The notes under the pieces: generated by a model
What the model was told of the DNA's origin: nothing
Database searches by the model: none
Seen by the model: only the letters and a program-made list of their open reading frames with translations
From: Spirochaetia bacterium
GTDB taxonomy: Bacteria; Spirochaetota; Spirochaetia; Sphaerochaetales; Sphaerochaetaceae
Length of the DNA: 9,327 nt
Direction of reading: 5' to 3'
NCBI GenBank assembly: GCA_009929055.1
Contig: SABI01000094.1
Span: 1-9,327 of the forward strand
Translations under genes and position numbers: made by a program
Part shown: positions 1 through 7,421 of the stretch, in pieces
Layout of the letters: each line of letters opens with the position of its first letter
How positions within the stretch are numbered: position 1 is the stretch's first letter

Positions 1-1140
1 TGTGCAGTTAGTGTAAGCGAGGTTGCTTTTTGCTATAACACCAATATCTCCTGCAATTAATTTTGGAACTTCAACTAATTTTTTTCCAATGAGGTGATAA
101 ACCTTTCCAGGACGTTCCTTTTTCCCAATATTAGGATCCATAATGTCAGTATCTCCTGCTAAGGTACCTTGAACGACTTTAACAAAAGAGAGTTTACCTG
201 AGAATTGGTCTATAGTTGTCTTAAAGACATACGCTGCTACAGGCCCTTCAGTACTGATAGGAAGCTCCTCTTTTACTTCACCTCGAATAATCTCATCAAG
301 CCTTCCGATTGGAGAGACAAAGTTATTTTTAATAAAGATAAGGAGAGAGTTAATTCCAGAACCTTTTTCGCTTGCTCCAGCAAAGACAGGAACAATTCTG
401 TTCTCTTTTAACCCTTCTCTTAAACCACGACGAATATCTTCAGGTCCAAGAGTCCCTTCTTCAAAATATTTCTCAATTAAATCATCTGCTCCTTCAGCAG
501 CTGCCTCTATAAGTAATAATTCATATTCATCAACTACTTCATTATACATTTCAGGAATATCAACTTGAGTTTCTTTACCGTTTTCTGTATAGGTATATGC
601 TTTTCTTTCAATAAGATTTATTACTCCACTAAATTCCTTTCCACTTCCCATAGGGATGGTAATAGGGACGTAGGTAGCGGGTAATTGTTCTTTAAGGTGA
701 TTAAAAGCGGAAAAATAATCGGCTCTATCTCTATCACACTTATTCAAGAAGATCGCTCGTGGTTTATTTCTCTCTTTTAATCTTTTCCACAGTTTGACTG
801 TCTCTATTTGTGCTCCATCTCGAGCATCAACAATCATCAATGCATTTTCACACGACCTGAATGCACTAATTACTTCACCAATAAAATCTGCAGTTCCTGG
901 GGTGTCGAGGAAATTCATCTGCTTCCCTTCAAATTCAACTGGTGCGTAAGATGTGTGAATAGAAATCAATTTAGAAATTTCTTCTTCAGTGTAGTCACTC
1001 ACTGTTTTCCCTGAGTCAATTTTCTCAGCCCGGGAAATCACTCCACATTGAAACAAAATTTGTTCCAATAATGAGGTTTTCCCGGTACCGTTATGCCCAA
1101 CGATTGCAATGTTCCTTAGGTCAGTACTGGATACGCTCAT
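1..1140 (-). CDS. EF-G-like translational GTPase, EF-G II type (3' part missing)
   Basis: The gene starts at ATG 1140-1138 and stays open to the window edge, giving 380 residues with the C-terminal part outside. The G domain comes first. It has P-loop GHNGTGKT at residues 15-22, a switch region with EEISKLISI (about 53-61) where translocase EF-G has RGITI, G3 motif DTPGTADF (79-86), G4 NKCD (133-136), and a GAS G5 motif near residue 257. Domain II follows from about residue 295 to the edge. The GHxGTGKT P-loop, the non-canonical switch I and the loss of His after DTPG are what I know from the divergent EF-G II subfamily, found for example in Thermus, actinobacteria and spirochaetes, whose role is not settled. 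It lies 88 bases behind another EF-G gene but has its own promoter. AGGAGG four bases before the ATG fixes the start. Family is certain; subfamily is likely. Confidence 0.9.
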   Translation of the reverse strand, partial: MSVSSTDLRNIAIVGHNGTGKTSLLEQILFQCGVISRAEKIDSGKTVSDYTEEEISKLISIHTSYAPVEFEGKQMNFLDTPGTADFIGEVISAFRSCENALMIVDARDGAQIETVKLWKRLKERNKPRAIFLNKCDRDRADYFSAFNHLKEQLPATYVPITIPMGSGKEFSGVINLIERKAYTYTENGKETQVDIPEMYNEVVDEYELLLIEAAAEGADDLIEKYFEEGTLGPEDIRRGLREGLKENRIVPVFAGASEKGSGINSLLIFIKNNFVSPIGRLDEIIRGEVKEELPISTEGPVAAYVFKTTIDQFSGKLSFVKVVQGTLAGDTDIMDPNIGKKERPGKVYHLIGKKLVEVPKLIAGDIGVIAKSNLAYTNCT

Positions 1141-1143
1141 ATG

Positions 1144-1150
1144 TCCTCCT
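1144..1150 (-). promoter_or_regulatory. Strong Shine-Dalgarno of the EF-G II-type gene
   Basis: On the minus strand the bases read AGGAGGA, ending three bases before ATG at 1140. This is the best ribosome binding site in the window and it decides the start of the gene. Confidence 0.75.
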
Positions 1151-1157
1151 ATGATAA

Positions 1158-1175
1158 ATGTATCGGAAGATACAT
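1158..1175 (-). promoter_or_regulatory. Hairpin at the predicted mRNA 5' end of the EF-G II-type gene
   Basis: The minus strand reads ATGTATC, loop TTCC, GATACAT: a perfect 7-bp stem with a 4-base loop closed by a C-G pair. It lies directly downstream of the predicted -10 box (1183-1188), so it would sit at or within a base or two of the transcript 5' end, seven bases before the Shine-Dalgarno. No T-run follows, so it is not a terminator. A 5' mRNA-stabilising stem or a target for a translational regulator are both possible. The structure is seen; the role is inferred. Confidence 0.45.
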
Positions 1176-1182
1176 CCACAAT

Positions 1183-1211
1183 ATCGTAAGATGAACTAGG
1201 GCTCCTGTCAA
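1183..1211 (-). promoter_or_regulatory. Sigma70-type promoter of the EF-G II-type gene
   Basis: A perfect -35 box TTGACA (1211-1206) is separated by exactly 17 bases from TACGAT (1188-1183, four of six matches to TATAAT). It lies in the gap between the two EF-G genes, so the downstream gene can be expressed independently of its neighbour. The expected +1 is near 1176. Confidence 0.6.
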
Positions 1212-1228
1212 ACAATTAATCTAAAATA

Positions 1229-3256
1229 CTAATTTTTTCGGGCAAAATGGGAGAATTCCATAGTAAAAGAGCCTCTTCCTTGAGTACTGCTACGTAAAAC
1301 GGTTGAATATCCAAACAACTGAGACAAAGGAGCCTTCGCCATTACATGCTCTCCACTTGTTCTACTTTCTAGAGAATTGATAAGCCCACCTCGAGCTGTG
1401 AGAGAAGACATTACTTCTCCTACAAATTGATTTGGAACTGTAATATCTACTTTCATGATAGGTTCAAGTAAGACAGGATCCCCTTTTCTCCCTGCGTTTT
1501 CAAAACACATAGCACTTGCTGCCTCAAAGGCAAATTCACTTACAGTAAGAAGCGAAAATTCAGCTCTTTGTAGAACTACTTCAACATCGACTACTTCATA
1601 ACCAAATCTAATTCCTGAAGAAATAGAGTTAAAAACTCCTCTCTTAACAGCTTCAGCATATTCAACTGGAAGTGCTTTTGTTGACACAAGAGAGCGAAAT
1701 TTTACACCACTACCCGTAGGAAGAGGACGAATAGTCATCTCTACTGTAGCATCGTGCTCCTTTCCTCCAAGAACTTTATTGAAGTGTTCAACTTCGGTTA
1801 CCTCTTTTTCAATTGTTTCTCTGTAGGTAACTTGAGGCTTGCCTATTCGAGCTTCTACTTTCATCTCACTAGTAAGTCTTGTAACGAGAACATCGAGATG
1901 CAACTCTCCCATCCCGGAGATAATAAGCTGACCGGTATCACTCTGTTCTTTCCAAGTAAAGGTTGGGTCTTCTGTCGATAAAATAGCTAATGATGATTTA
2001 AGTTTTTCTTGATCAGATAATGTTTTTGGTTCAATAGCAACAGAAATTACAGGTTCGGGGAAGTTCATATTTTCCAAGAGGATTTGAGCCCCTTCACTTC
2101 CGATAGTGTCTCCAGTTTGGGCGAACTTAAAACCAATAATCACCCCAATATCTCCAGCTGCTAAAACATCAATAGGTTCAGGCTTAGAAGCATGCATTCT
2201 CACTATTCTGTTTACCCTCTCTCTCTTTTTCTTAGAGATATTTAAAATAGCTGTCCCTTTTTTAATTACCCCCGAATAGACCCTCACAAAACACAAAGGA
2301 CCAGCTTCTCTGTCATGTTGAATTTTGAATATAAGGGCAAGTGGATGACCATCTGGATCATGTAGTACTTCTACTTCTTTATTGTGTTTTACACTAATAC
2401 CTTTAAGTGGTGGAACATCCATTGGAGAAGGGAGGAAGTTTACTATTCCATCTAAGAGTGGCTGTACCCCAATGTTTTTAAGGGAAGCTCCTACAAAAGT
2501 AGGGTAGAGATTTCTTAACATAGTCTCTTTTCTTAACACCTTGTAAATAAGTTCCTTAGCAATAGGTTTCCCAGAAAAATAGAGTTCTGTTATTTCGTCA
2601 GAATAAGAGGCTACCGAATCTATGAGAAAATCATACCAAGTAGCTGCTAATTCTTCAAATTCTTCAGGTAAGTCGTGAGTGGTCATACTTGAACCAAAAT
2701 CTGTTACTTCGAAGGTGATTTTTTTCTTCTCAATAATATCTATGATACCTGAGAAATCTGACTCACTACCAATAGGGAGAAATAGGGGGACAGGGGTAAT
2801 AGAAAACTTGTTTTTTAATTCTTCGATGACTGAATAAAAATCGGCGCCAAGACGATCCATCTTATTTATGAAAATAATTCTAGGTACTTTATAATGATTT
2901 GCTTGTCTCCAGACAGTTTCTGTTTGAGGTTCAACACCACTAACTCCGCAAATTACTGCTACAGCTCCATCGAGAACCCTCAAAGACCTCTCGACCTCCG
3001 CAGTAAAATCTACGTGACCGGGGGTATCTATGATGTTGATTCTATGTTCTTTCCAATAACAGGTAGTGGCTGCACTACTAATGGTGATTCCTCTATTTTG
3101 TTCTTGTTCCATAAAGTCCATTGAAGCTTGACCATCATCAACCTCTCCAATTCGGTAATTTTCTCCTGTATAGAACAAAATCCTTTCAGTAGTGGTAGTT
3201 TTTCCCGCATCAATGTGGGCCATAATACCTATGTTTCTTGTGAGCTTATCGTCCAT
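1229..3256 (-). CDS. fusB: Elongation factor G, EF-G2 / ribosome-recycling subfamily
   Basis: A 675-residue cytoplasmic translational GTPase with all five GTPase motifs intact: AHIDAGKT (13-20), RGITIS (55-60), DTPGHVDF (77-84) with the catalytic His, NKMD (131-134) and GAS (256-258). Domain II covers about 290-390. Domain III holds SGMGELHLD (447-455), domain IV about 475-600, and domain V about 600-675 with FGYSTVLRSSTQG (648-660). In domain IV the translocase signature HKKQSGGAGQ(Y/F)G is absent. Residues 490-508 instead carry HFNKVLGGKEHD followed by ATVEM, matching the pattern I recall for human mitochondrial EF-G2 (TLGDKRH...TVEV). In mitochondria and Borrelia, EF-G1 translocates while EF-G2 works with RRF to split ribosomes. 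This gene is therefore probably the recycling factor, with the translocase elsewhere in the genome. The symbol follows spirochaete usage and could be annotated fusA. Confidence 0.93.
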   Translation of the reverse strand: MDDKLTRNIGIMAHIDAGKTTTTERILFYTGENYRIGEVDDGQASMDFMEQEQNRGITISSAATTCYWKEHRINIIDTPGHVDFTAEVERSLRVLDGAVAVICGVSGVEPQTETVWRQANHYKVPRIIFINKMDRLGADFYSVIEELKNKFSITPVPLFLPIGSESDFSGIIDIIEKKKITFEVTDFGSSMTTHDLPEEFEELAATWYDFLIDSVASYSDEITELYFSGKPIAKELIYKVLRKETMLRNLYPTFVGASLKNIGVQPLLDGIVNFLPSPMDVPPLKGISVKHNKEVEVLHDPDGHPLALIFKIQHDREAGPLCFVRVYSGVIKKGTAILNISKKKRERVNRIVRMHASKPEPIDVLAAGDIGVIIGFKFAQTGDTIGSEGAQILLENMNFPEPVISVAIEPKTLSDQEKLKSSLAILSTEDPTFTWKEQSDTGQLIISGMGELHLDVLVTRLTSEMKVEARIGKPQVTYRETIEKEVTEVEHFNKVLGGKEHDATVEMTIRPLPTGSGVKFRSLVSTKALPVEYAEAVKRGVFNSISSGIRFGYEVVDVEVVLQRAEFSLLTVSEFAFEAASAMCFENAGRKGDPVLLEPIMKVDITVPNQFVGEVMSSLTARGGLINSLESRTSGEHVMAKAPLSQLFGYSTVLRSSTQGRGSFTMEFSHFARKN

Positions 3257-3262
3257 AAAAAT

Positions 3263-3268
3263 ATCCTT
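3263..3268 (-). promoter_or_regulatory. Ribosome binding site of the EF-G2 gene
   Basis: AAGGAT on the minus strand, six bases before ATG 3256. It supports this start, which also gives the usual short N-terminus before the P-loop. Confidence 0.55.
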
Positions 3269-3308
3269 GTTGTGTTAAAAACTCAATGTTTTTCGTAAAA
3301 TCTGTAAT

Positions 3309-3337
3309 AGAATATCATAATTACACTTTTCATTAAA
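3309..3337 (-). promoter_or_regulatory. Possible promoter of the EF-G2 gene
   Basis: TTTAAT (3337-3332), 17 bases, then TATTCT (3314-3309) preceded by TGA, an extended -10. The boxes match consensus only three and four of six, and all of this DNA is AT-rich, so chance is a real alternative. It lies in the 88-base gap behind the ATPase gene. Confidence 0.3.
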
Positions 3338-3344
3338 GTATCTA

Positions 3345-5450
3345 TTACTTACGTTTTTTCATTAAAATCCTCATTGAATTTGCTACTGCTAACAAGGCAA
3401 CCCCTGTATCAGCAAAAACTGCCATCCATAATGTTGAAATAGAAAATAAGGATAAAATCATCACTCCTATTTTTATAGAAATAGCGAGAGTGATATTTTG
3501 TCTTATAATCGACATTGTTTTTTTACTCACATCTATACTATCAACTATTTTGCTTATATCATCTTTCATAATAACAATATCTGAAGATTCAATAGCCGCA
3601 TCACTACCCATCTTTCCCATCGATATTCCTACATCACTCATTCGTAAAACAGGGGCATCATTAATTCCATCTCCTACAAACAGGACATGAGAGCCCCTCT
3701 TTTTATTGGCAATAAGCTGTTCAACTATCTCTAATTTTTCATGAGGTAATTTTCTGTAATGATACTTCTCAATTTTAGTTTCTCGAGCGACATTTTTTAC
3801 TGCCTCTTCGCTATCTCCTGATAAGAGGGTAATATTCGTAGTTCCTCTCTTTTTTAATTCAGAGACTGTCTCTATCGCCTCATTTTTAATTGTATCACTC
3901 AACATAATAGTAGCTACGAGCAAATTATCAATTGAAACAAACAGATGATTATCTTTTTCTAATAACAGATCATGCTCATGAAGAATATCCATCTCATCAA
4001 CAAATGTATGATTAGTCACACTTACTCTCTTACCATCAACAACCCCTGTAATCCCTTTTCCTGGGAATTCTTGTATATCAGTAACATGAGTGCTTACCTT
4101 TCCCTCATAAGAAGCGCAGACTGCTTTAGCAATCACATGGTGAGTAAAAGACTCAAGACTCGCTGCATAATAAAGAATTTTTTCACTATCGTAAGTACTC
4201 TCTTTGGTTACTATAATAGTTTCTACCTTGAGTTCTCCAGTAGTAATTGTCCCTGTTTTATCAAACACAATAGAGTCGATCTTACTCATAGCTTCAAGAT
4301 AATTGCCCCCCTTAACAAGGACACCTTGACGGGCTAGTTGTCCAATACCAGCAAATATTCCTAAAGGAACAGAGAGGACAAGGGCACAAGGACAAGAGAC
4401 TACAAGAAACACAAGGGCTCTATAAATCCATGGAGAATAGGGAGTCGAAGTAATACTTGGTATCACAAAGGCTACAAAAAGGGCACTAAAGACAACGATA
4501 GGGGTGTAATATGCACTAAATCGACTAATAAATCTTTCAGTTTTTGCTTTTTTCATCCCAGCGTCTTCTACGAGATGAATAAGAATTGCAACTGTAGAAT
4601 TCTCATAATCTTTTAATGCTATACCTTCAATTACTCCATTGCCATTGATCGAGCCACTTAGTATAGTTGACCCTTTTTCGACACTCACAGGTTTTGATTC
4701 TCCTGTAATAGATCTTTCATCAATATCAGAAGAACCTGAAGTGACAATGATATCTACAGGAACATTCATTCCAGGTTTAATAACAACAATATCATCAACA
4801 AGCACCTCTTCAACTCTAATTTGTACTAATTCACCAACTCTTTTCACTAAAGCATAGGTAGGTTTTAGTTTCACTAACGAAGAGACAGATTTTCTAGAAT
4901 GGTCAACTGCACGAGACTGGAAATATTCTCCTATCTGGTAAAAAGCCATTACCGCTGTTGCTTCTGGATATTCTTTAATTAAAAATGCTCCAATCGTAGC
5001 AATACTCATAAGAAATTGCTCATCAAAAAATTTTCCTTTTGCCATATTTCTAAGGGCAGTATAGAGAACATCATATCCACTTAAGAGATAGGCACTAATG
5101 TACAATATAAGAGAAAGGGGGAAAGATGAGATAAACACATAATTCAGGAGTATCAAGATAATACTTAGTCCAACTCTTATAGGGATAATATATGGGTGAT
5201 ATTTCTTCTCTTCAGATTCTATTAAAGAACTTGTTTCTTCTTTTATATTAGCATTTCTTTCATGCTGTTTAGCGATGCTATTTAATTTTTTTTTATCAAT
5301 AATCTTATTGGAGACAATATCAAGTTTTTTACTCATATAATTTAATTGAGCACTCTCTACCCCTTCCATTTTCGATATATCTTTCTCTATTTCTATAGCA
5401 CATGTGGGACAATCGAGCCCCTCTATGGTATATCTCACTCTATTATTCAT
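3345..5450 (-). CDS. zntA: P1B-2 type heavy-metal exporting ATPase (Zn2+/Cd2+/Pb2+)
   Basis: An inner-membrane ATP-driven pump of the ZntA/CadA group, 701 residues from the preferred start. In order: an N-terminal heavy-metal-associated domain with CPTC (14-17), paired membrane helices at about 90-125 and 145-175, the actuator loop with TGES (249-252), helix 6 with CPC (353-355) followed by SVP, the phosphorylated Asp in DKTGT (D397), the hinge GDGIND (593-598), and two final helices carrying Lys 660 and Asp 681 (ADTG). The CPC, Lys and DxG set is diagnostic for Zn/Cd/Pb export, as opposed to Cu+. The nucleotide-domain HP dipeptide reads HV (438-439). An in-frame ATG at 5471 would add seven residues but has no ribosome binding site, whereas ATG 5450 has AGGGAG six bases upstream. 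The gene has its own promoter with a candidate metalloregulator operator. No regulator gene lies nearby. Confidence 0.93.
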   Translation of the reverse strand: MNNRVRYTIEGLDCPTCAIEIEKDISKMEGVESAQLNYMSKKLDIVSNKIIDKKKLNSIAKQHERNANIKEETSSLIESEEKKYHPYIIPIRVGLSIILILLNYVFISSFPLSLILYISAYLLSGYDVLYTALRNMAKGKFFDEQFLMSIATIGAFLIKEYPEATAVMAFYQIGEYFQSRAVDHSRKSVSSLVKLKPTYALVKRVGELVQIRVEEVLVDDIVVIKPGMNVPVDIIVTSGSSDIDERSITGESKPVSVEKGSTILSGSINGNGVIEGIALKDYENSTVAILIHLVEDAGMKKAKTERFISRFSAYYTPIVVFSALFVAFVIPSITSTPYSPWIYRALVFLVVSCPCALVLSVPLGIFAGIGQLARQGVLVKGGNYLEAMSKIDSIVFDKTGTITTGELKVETIIVTKESTYDSEKILYYAASLESFTHHVIAKAVCASYEGKVSTHVTDIQEFPGKGITGVVDGKRVSVTNHTFVDEMDILHEHDLLLEKDNHLFVSIDNLLVATIMLSDTIKNEAIETVSELKKRGTTNITLLSGDSEEAVKNVARETKIEKYHYRKLPHEKLEIVEQLIANKKRGSHVLFVGDGINDAPVLRMSDVGISMGKMGSDAAIESSDIVIMKDDISKIVDSIDVSKKTMSIIRQNITLAISIKIGVMILSLFSISTLWMAVFADTGVALLAVANSMRILMKKRK

Positions 5451-5456
5451 TCTATA

Positions 5457-5462
5457 CTCCCT
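5457..5462 (-). promoter_or_regulatory. Ribosome binding site choosing the ATPase start
   Basis: AGGGAG on the minus strand, six bases before ATG 5450. The longer in-frame start at 5471 is preceded only by A and T with no purine-rich site, so the shorter protein is preferred. Confidence 0.65.
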
Positions 5463-5471
5463 ATATATCAT

Positions 5472-5493
5472 TATATGATAATATATTCATATA
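5472..5493 (-). promoter_or_regulatory. Candidate ArsR/SmtB-type operator of the ATPase gene
   Basis: A 7-8-7 inverted repeat: TATATGA (5472-5478 on the plus strand), eight bases, TCATATA (5487-5493). It starts immediately after the -10 box and covers the expected +1. ArsR/SmtB-family metal sensors bind imperfect AT-rich 12-2-12 repeats with ATATGAA-like half-sites, commonly overlapping promoters of Zn/Cd efflux genes. Position, half-site sequence and the downstream gene agree with such a site. The stretch is almost pure A+T, so short inverted repeats are expected by chance. Confidence 0.4.
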
Positions 5494-5494
5494 T

Positions 5495-5523
5495 ATAGTA
5501 AATATTATTCTATTATTTGTCAA
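5495..5523 (-). promoter_or_regulatory. Sigma70-type promoter of the metal ATPase gene
   Basis: A perfect TTGACA -35 box (5523-5518), a 17-base spacer, and TACTAT (5500-5495, four of six matches to TATAAT). It fills the 84-base gap behind the amylosucrase-like gene. No terminator is visible in that gap, so read-through from the upstream gene is also possible. Confidence 0.6.
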
Positions 5524-5534
5524 TAAATGGAGGA

Positions 5535-7421
5535 TTAAATTACTTGCAAAAGGAGAATTTCATACGGTCCTAGAAGAATAGATTCACCAACTAGACGAAT
5601 ACTCTTACCTTGAATAATCTCTATCCAAGAAGTGCTTTTCATTATTTCAAAAGGAATTTCTGTTAACGTAATACTTCTCTCATGCTCACTGAAATTTGCT
5701 ATTACAATCATAATTTCTCTCATTGAGTCTGGTTGACGAGGGCTCACACTCATCGCTATAACTGATGTGTCGCTTGTACCAATAGGCCGCAAGGTATTGT
5801 TATTGCCCATCATAGGGTTTCCTTTAGCTGCAACAATATACCTATTTAAGCGATAAAAAACTTGAGAAGAGTAGAGGGTGAGATCATCTCTTTTACTTGC
5901 CTTTGCCCAATCGAACTTCCCTCGGTGTAAAAACCTACTATCTCTTGCCTTATGTGGATCATTGATATAAGAGTAGTCATTGAGCATCGCTAATTCATCA
6001 CCACTATAAATAACCGGAATTCCATTAGTGACAAACGTAAAAACACTCATCAGTAGAATTCGTTTTATAGCTAACTCCCCTTGATACTCATCCCTCTCAA
6101 TGATTGCTTTTTCTAGTCCACAAAGACTTGCTAAGGTTCCACAGTTACGAGCATCAAGAGTTTTAGGGTCTGATTCATACAGCTCTCCTAACGAAAAACT
6201 CCCAGGATAGGCCCCTAAATAAAAGTTAATCAAAAATCTTTTATGTAAGAAAGGGTCAAACCCTAATTCACGAGCTTTATTTTCATTAAAACCCCAACCA
6301 ATATCATCATGGCACCTTACATAGTTTACCCAACAGCCACTGTCTGGGATATTATCAGGAATTGCATGAATGCTCTCTCCTAACATACGAGTATCACGAG
6401 TGGCAAGGGCATTCCAAAGTTCAACCATAAGGGAGACATTATATAATACATGACATTCAGGCTCTTCTCGTGTCCCAAAGTAGGGGGCTACTAGGGCAGG
6501 ACTCATTACCACTTCCCCTTTAATGATTGTTGAAGGAGAAGCTATTTCTAAAATGAGACGCAATATTTTAATAAGGGTATGCACCTGTGGGAGATTTCTG
6601 CAATTGGTTCCCCACTCTTTCCAGATGTAGGGAATAGCATCGAACCTAAAGATATCGACACCTCTATTGCTCATAAAAAGCATTGCTTTTGCCATATCAA
6701 TGAGAACATGGTGATTCGAATAATTAAGATCCCATTGATAATGGTTAAACGTGGTAAGAACCCACGAATTCATCATAGCATTGTAGGTGAAATTTCCTGG
6801 AGCTAAAACAGGGAATACCTCATTTACATACCTCTCATATTCATCGGGAAGAGTTCTATCTTCAAAGATAAAATAACGACTTTGAGCCTCCTCATCACCA
6901 TTTTTAGCTTTTAAAGCCCACTCGTGTTCATCACTCGTGTGGTTCAATACAAAATCAATGCAAATACTAATCCCTCGCAAGTGGCAAGCTTTTGTAAAGG
7001 TGTTAAACTCTTCATCAGTTCCAAAACGAGAATCTATTGAGGTAAAATCGCTTACCGCATATCCCCCATCATTTGCATATAATGGCATCTTGAAAATAGG
7101 CATAAGATGAAGATAGGTAATTCCTAATTCAACTAGATAATCCAATCTTGCTGGCATCTCTCTAAATGTTTCACTAAAATTATTAACATACATCATCATG
7201 CCAACCATTTCAGATTTTTGGTACCAATTTGGTTCAACTAAGCGTTGCTGATCTAATTCTAACATTGCTTCACTACGGGAAGCGTATGAAAGTTGAATCA
7301 TTTCGATAAGTCTTGGATATCCCTCTTCACTATATAGAGATGAGTAAAGAGTATGAAGTTTTGGCTCAAGAAGAGCAAATCTATTTTTAAAGGTGAGGCT
7401 ATCGTGTATTGTTTCGTTCAT
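5535..7421 (-). CDS. Amylosucrase-like GH13 glucosyltransferase / sucrose hydrolase
   Basis: A 628-residue enzyme, essentially the length of Neisseria polysaccharea amylosucrase, which moves glucose from sucrose to an alpha-1,4-glucan and releases fructose. An all-helical N-terminal region (about 1-90) leads into the (beta/alpha)8 barrel. The GH13 catalytic residues are present: Asp261 in DIFRFDA (nucleophile), Glu303 in KGEV (acid/base) and Asp372 in HDDIGW. The Asp118 (NDGGYAVS) and Arg496 (RDSRFLHR) pair corresponds to the D144-R509 salt bridge that closes the sucrose pocket in amylosucrase. By hand alignment two acceptor-side arginines differ: R226 is Asn200 and R415 is Lys394. Hydrolysis or a different acceptor is therefore possible. 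No signal peptide is seen, so it is probably cytoplasmic. GAGGAA four bases before ATG 7421 supports the start. No sugar transporter or other glycogen gene is adjacent. Confidence 0.88.
   Translation of the reverse strand: MNETIHDSLTFKNRFALLEPKLHTLYSSLYSEEGYPRLIEMIQLSYASRSEAMLELDQQRLVEPNWYQKSEMVGMMMYVNNFSETFREMPARLDYLVELGITYLHLMPIFKMPLYANDGGYAVSDFTSIDSRFGTDEEFNTFTKACHLRGISICIDFVLNHTSDEHEWALKAKNGDEEAQSRYFIFEDRTLPDEYERYVNEVFPVLAPGNFTYNAMMNSWVLTTFNHYQWDLNYSNHHVLIDMAKAMLFMSNRGVDIFRFDAIPYIWKEWGTNCRNLPQVHTLIKILRLILEIASPSTIIKGEVVMSPALVAPYFGTREEPECHVLYNVSLMVELWNALATRDTRMLGESIHAIPDNIPDSGCWVNYVRCHDDIGWGFNENKARELGFDPFLHKRFLINFYLGAYPGSFSLGELYESDPKTLDARNCGTLASLCGLEKAIIERDEYQGELAIKRILLMSVFTFVTNGIPVIYSGDELAMLNDYSYINDPHKARDSRFLHRGKFDWAKASKRDDLTLYSSQVFYRLNRYIVAAKGNPMMGNNNTLRPIGTSDTSVIAMSVSPRQPDSMREIMIVIANFSEHERSITLTEIPFEIMKSTSWIEIIQGKSIRLVGESILLGPYEILLLQVI

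Noticed and set aside
205..1014. Two short plus-strand frames of 68 codons near the left edge
   Set aside because: They lie antisense to the partial EF-G II-type gene, whose motifs are unambiguous.
2894..3213. Short open frames on both strands inside the EF-G2 gene
   Set aside because: They overlap the highly conserved GTPase motifs of the EF-G in other frames, so they are shadows of it.
3257..3344. Intrinsic terminator between the ATPase and EF-G2 genes
   Set aside because: The only stems are weak and A/T-rich, and no T run follows them on the minus strand.
3972..4337. Open frame of 121 codons on the plus strand
   Set aside because: It is fully antisense to the P-type ATPase, has no recognisable domain or ribosome binding site, and is explained by the codon use of the real gene.
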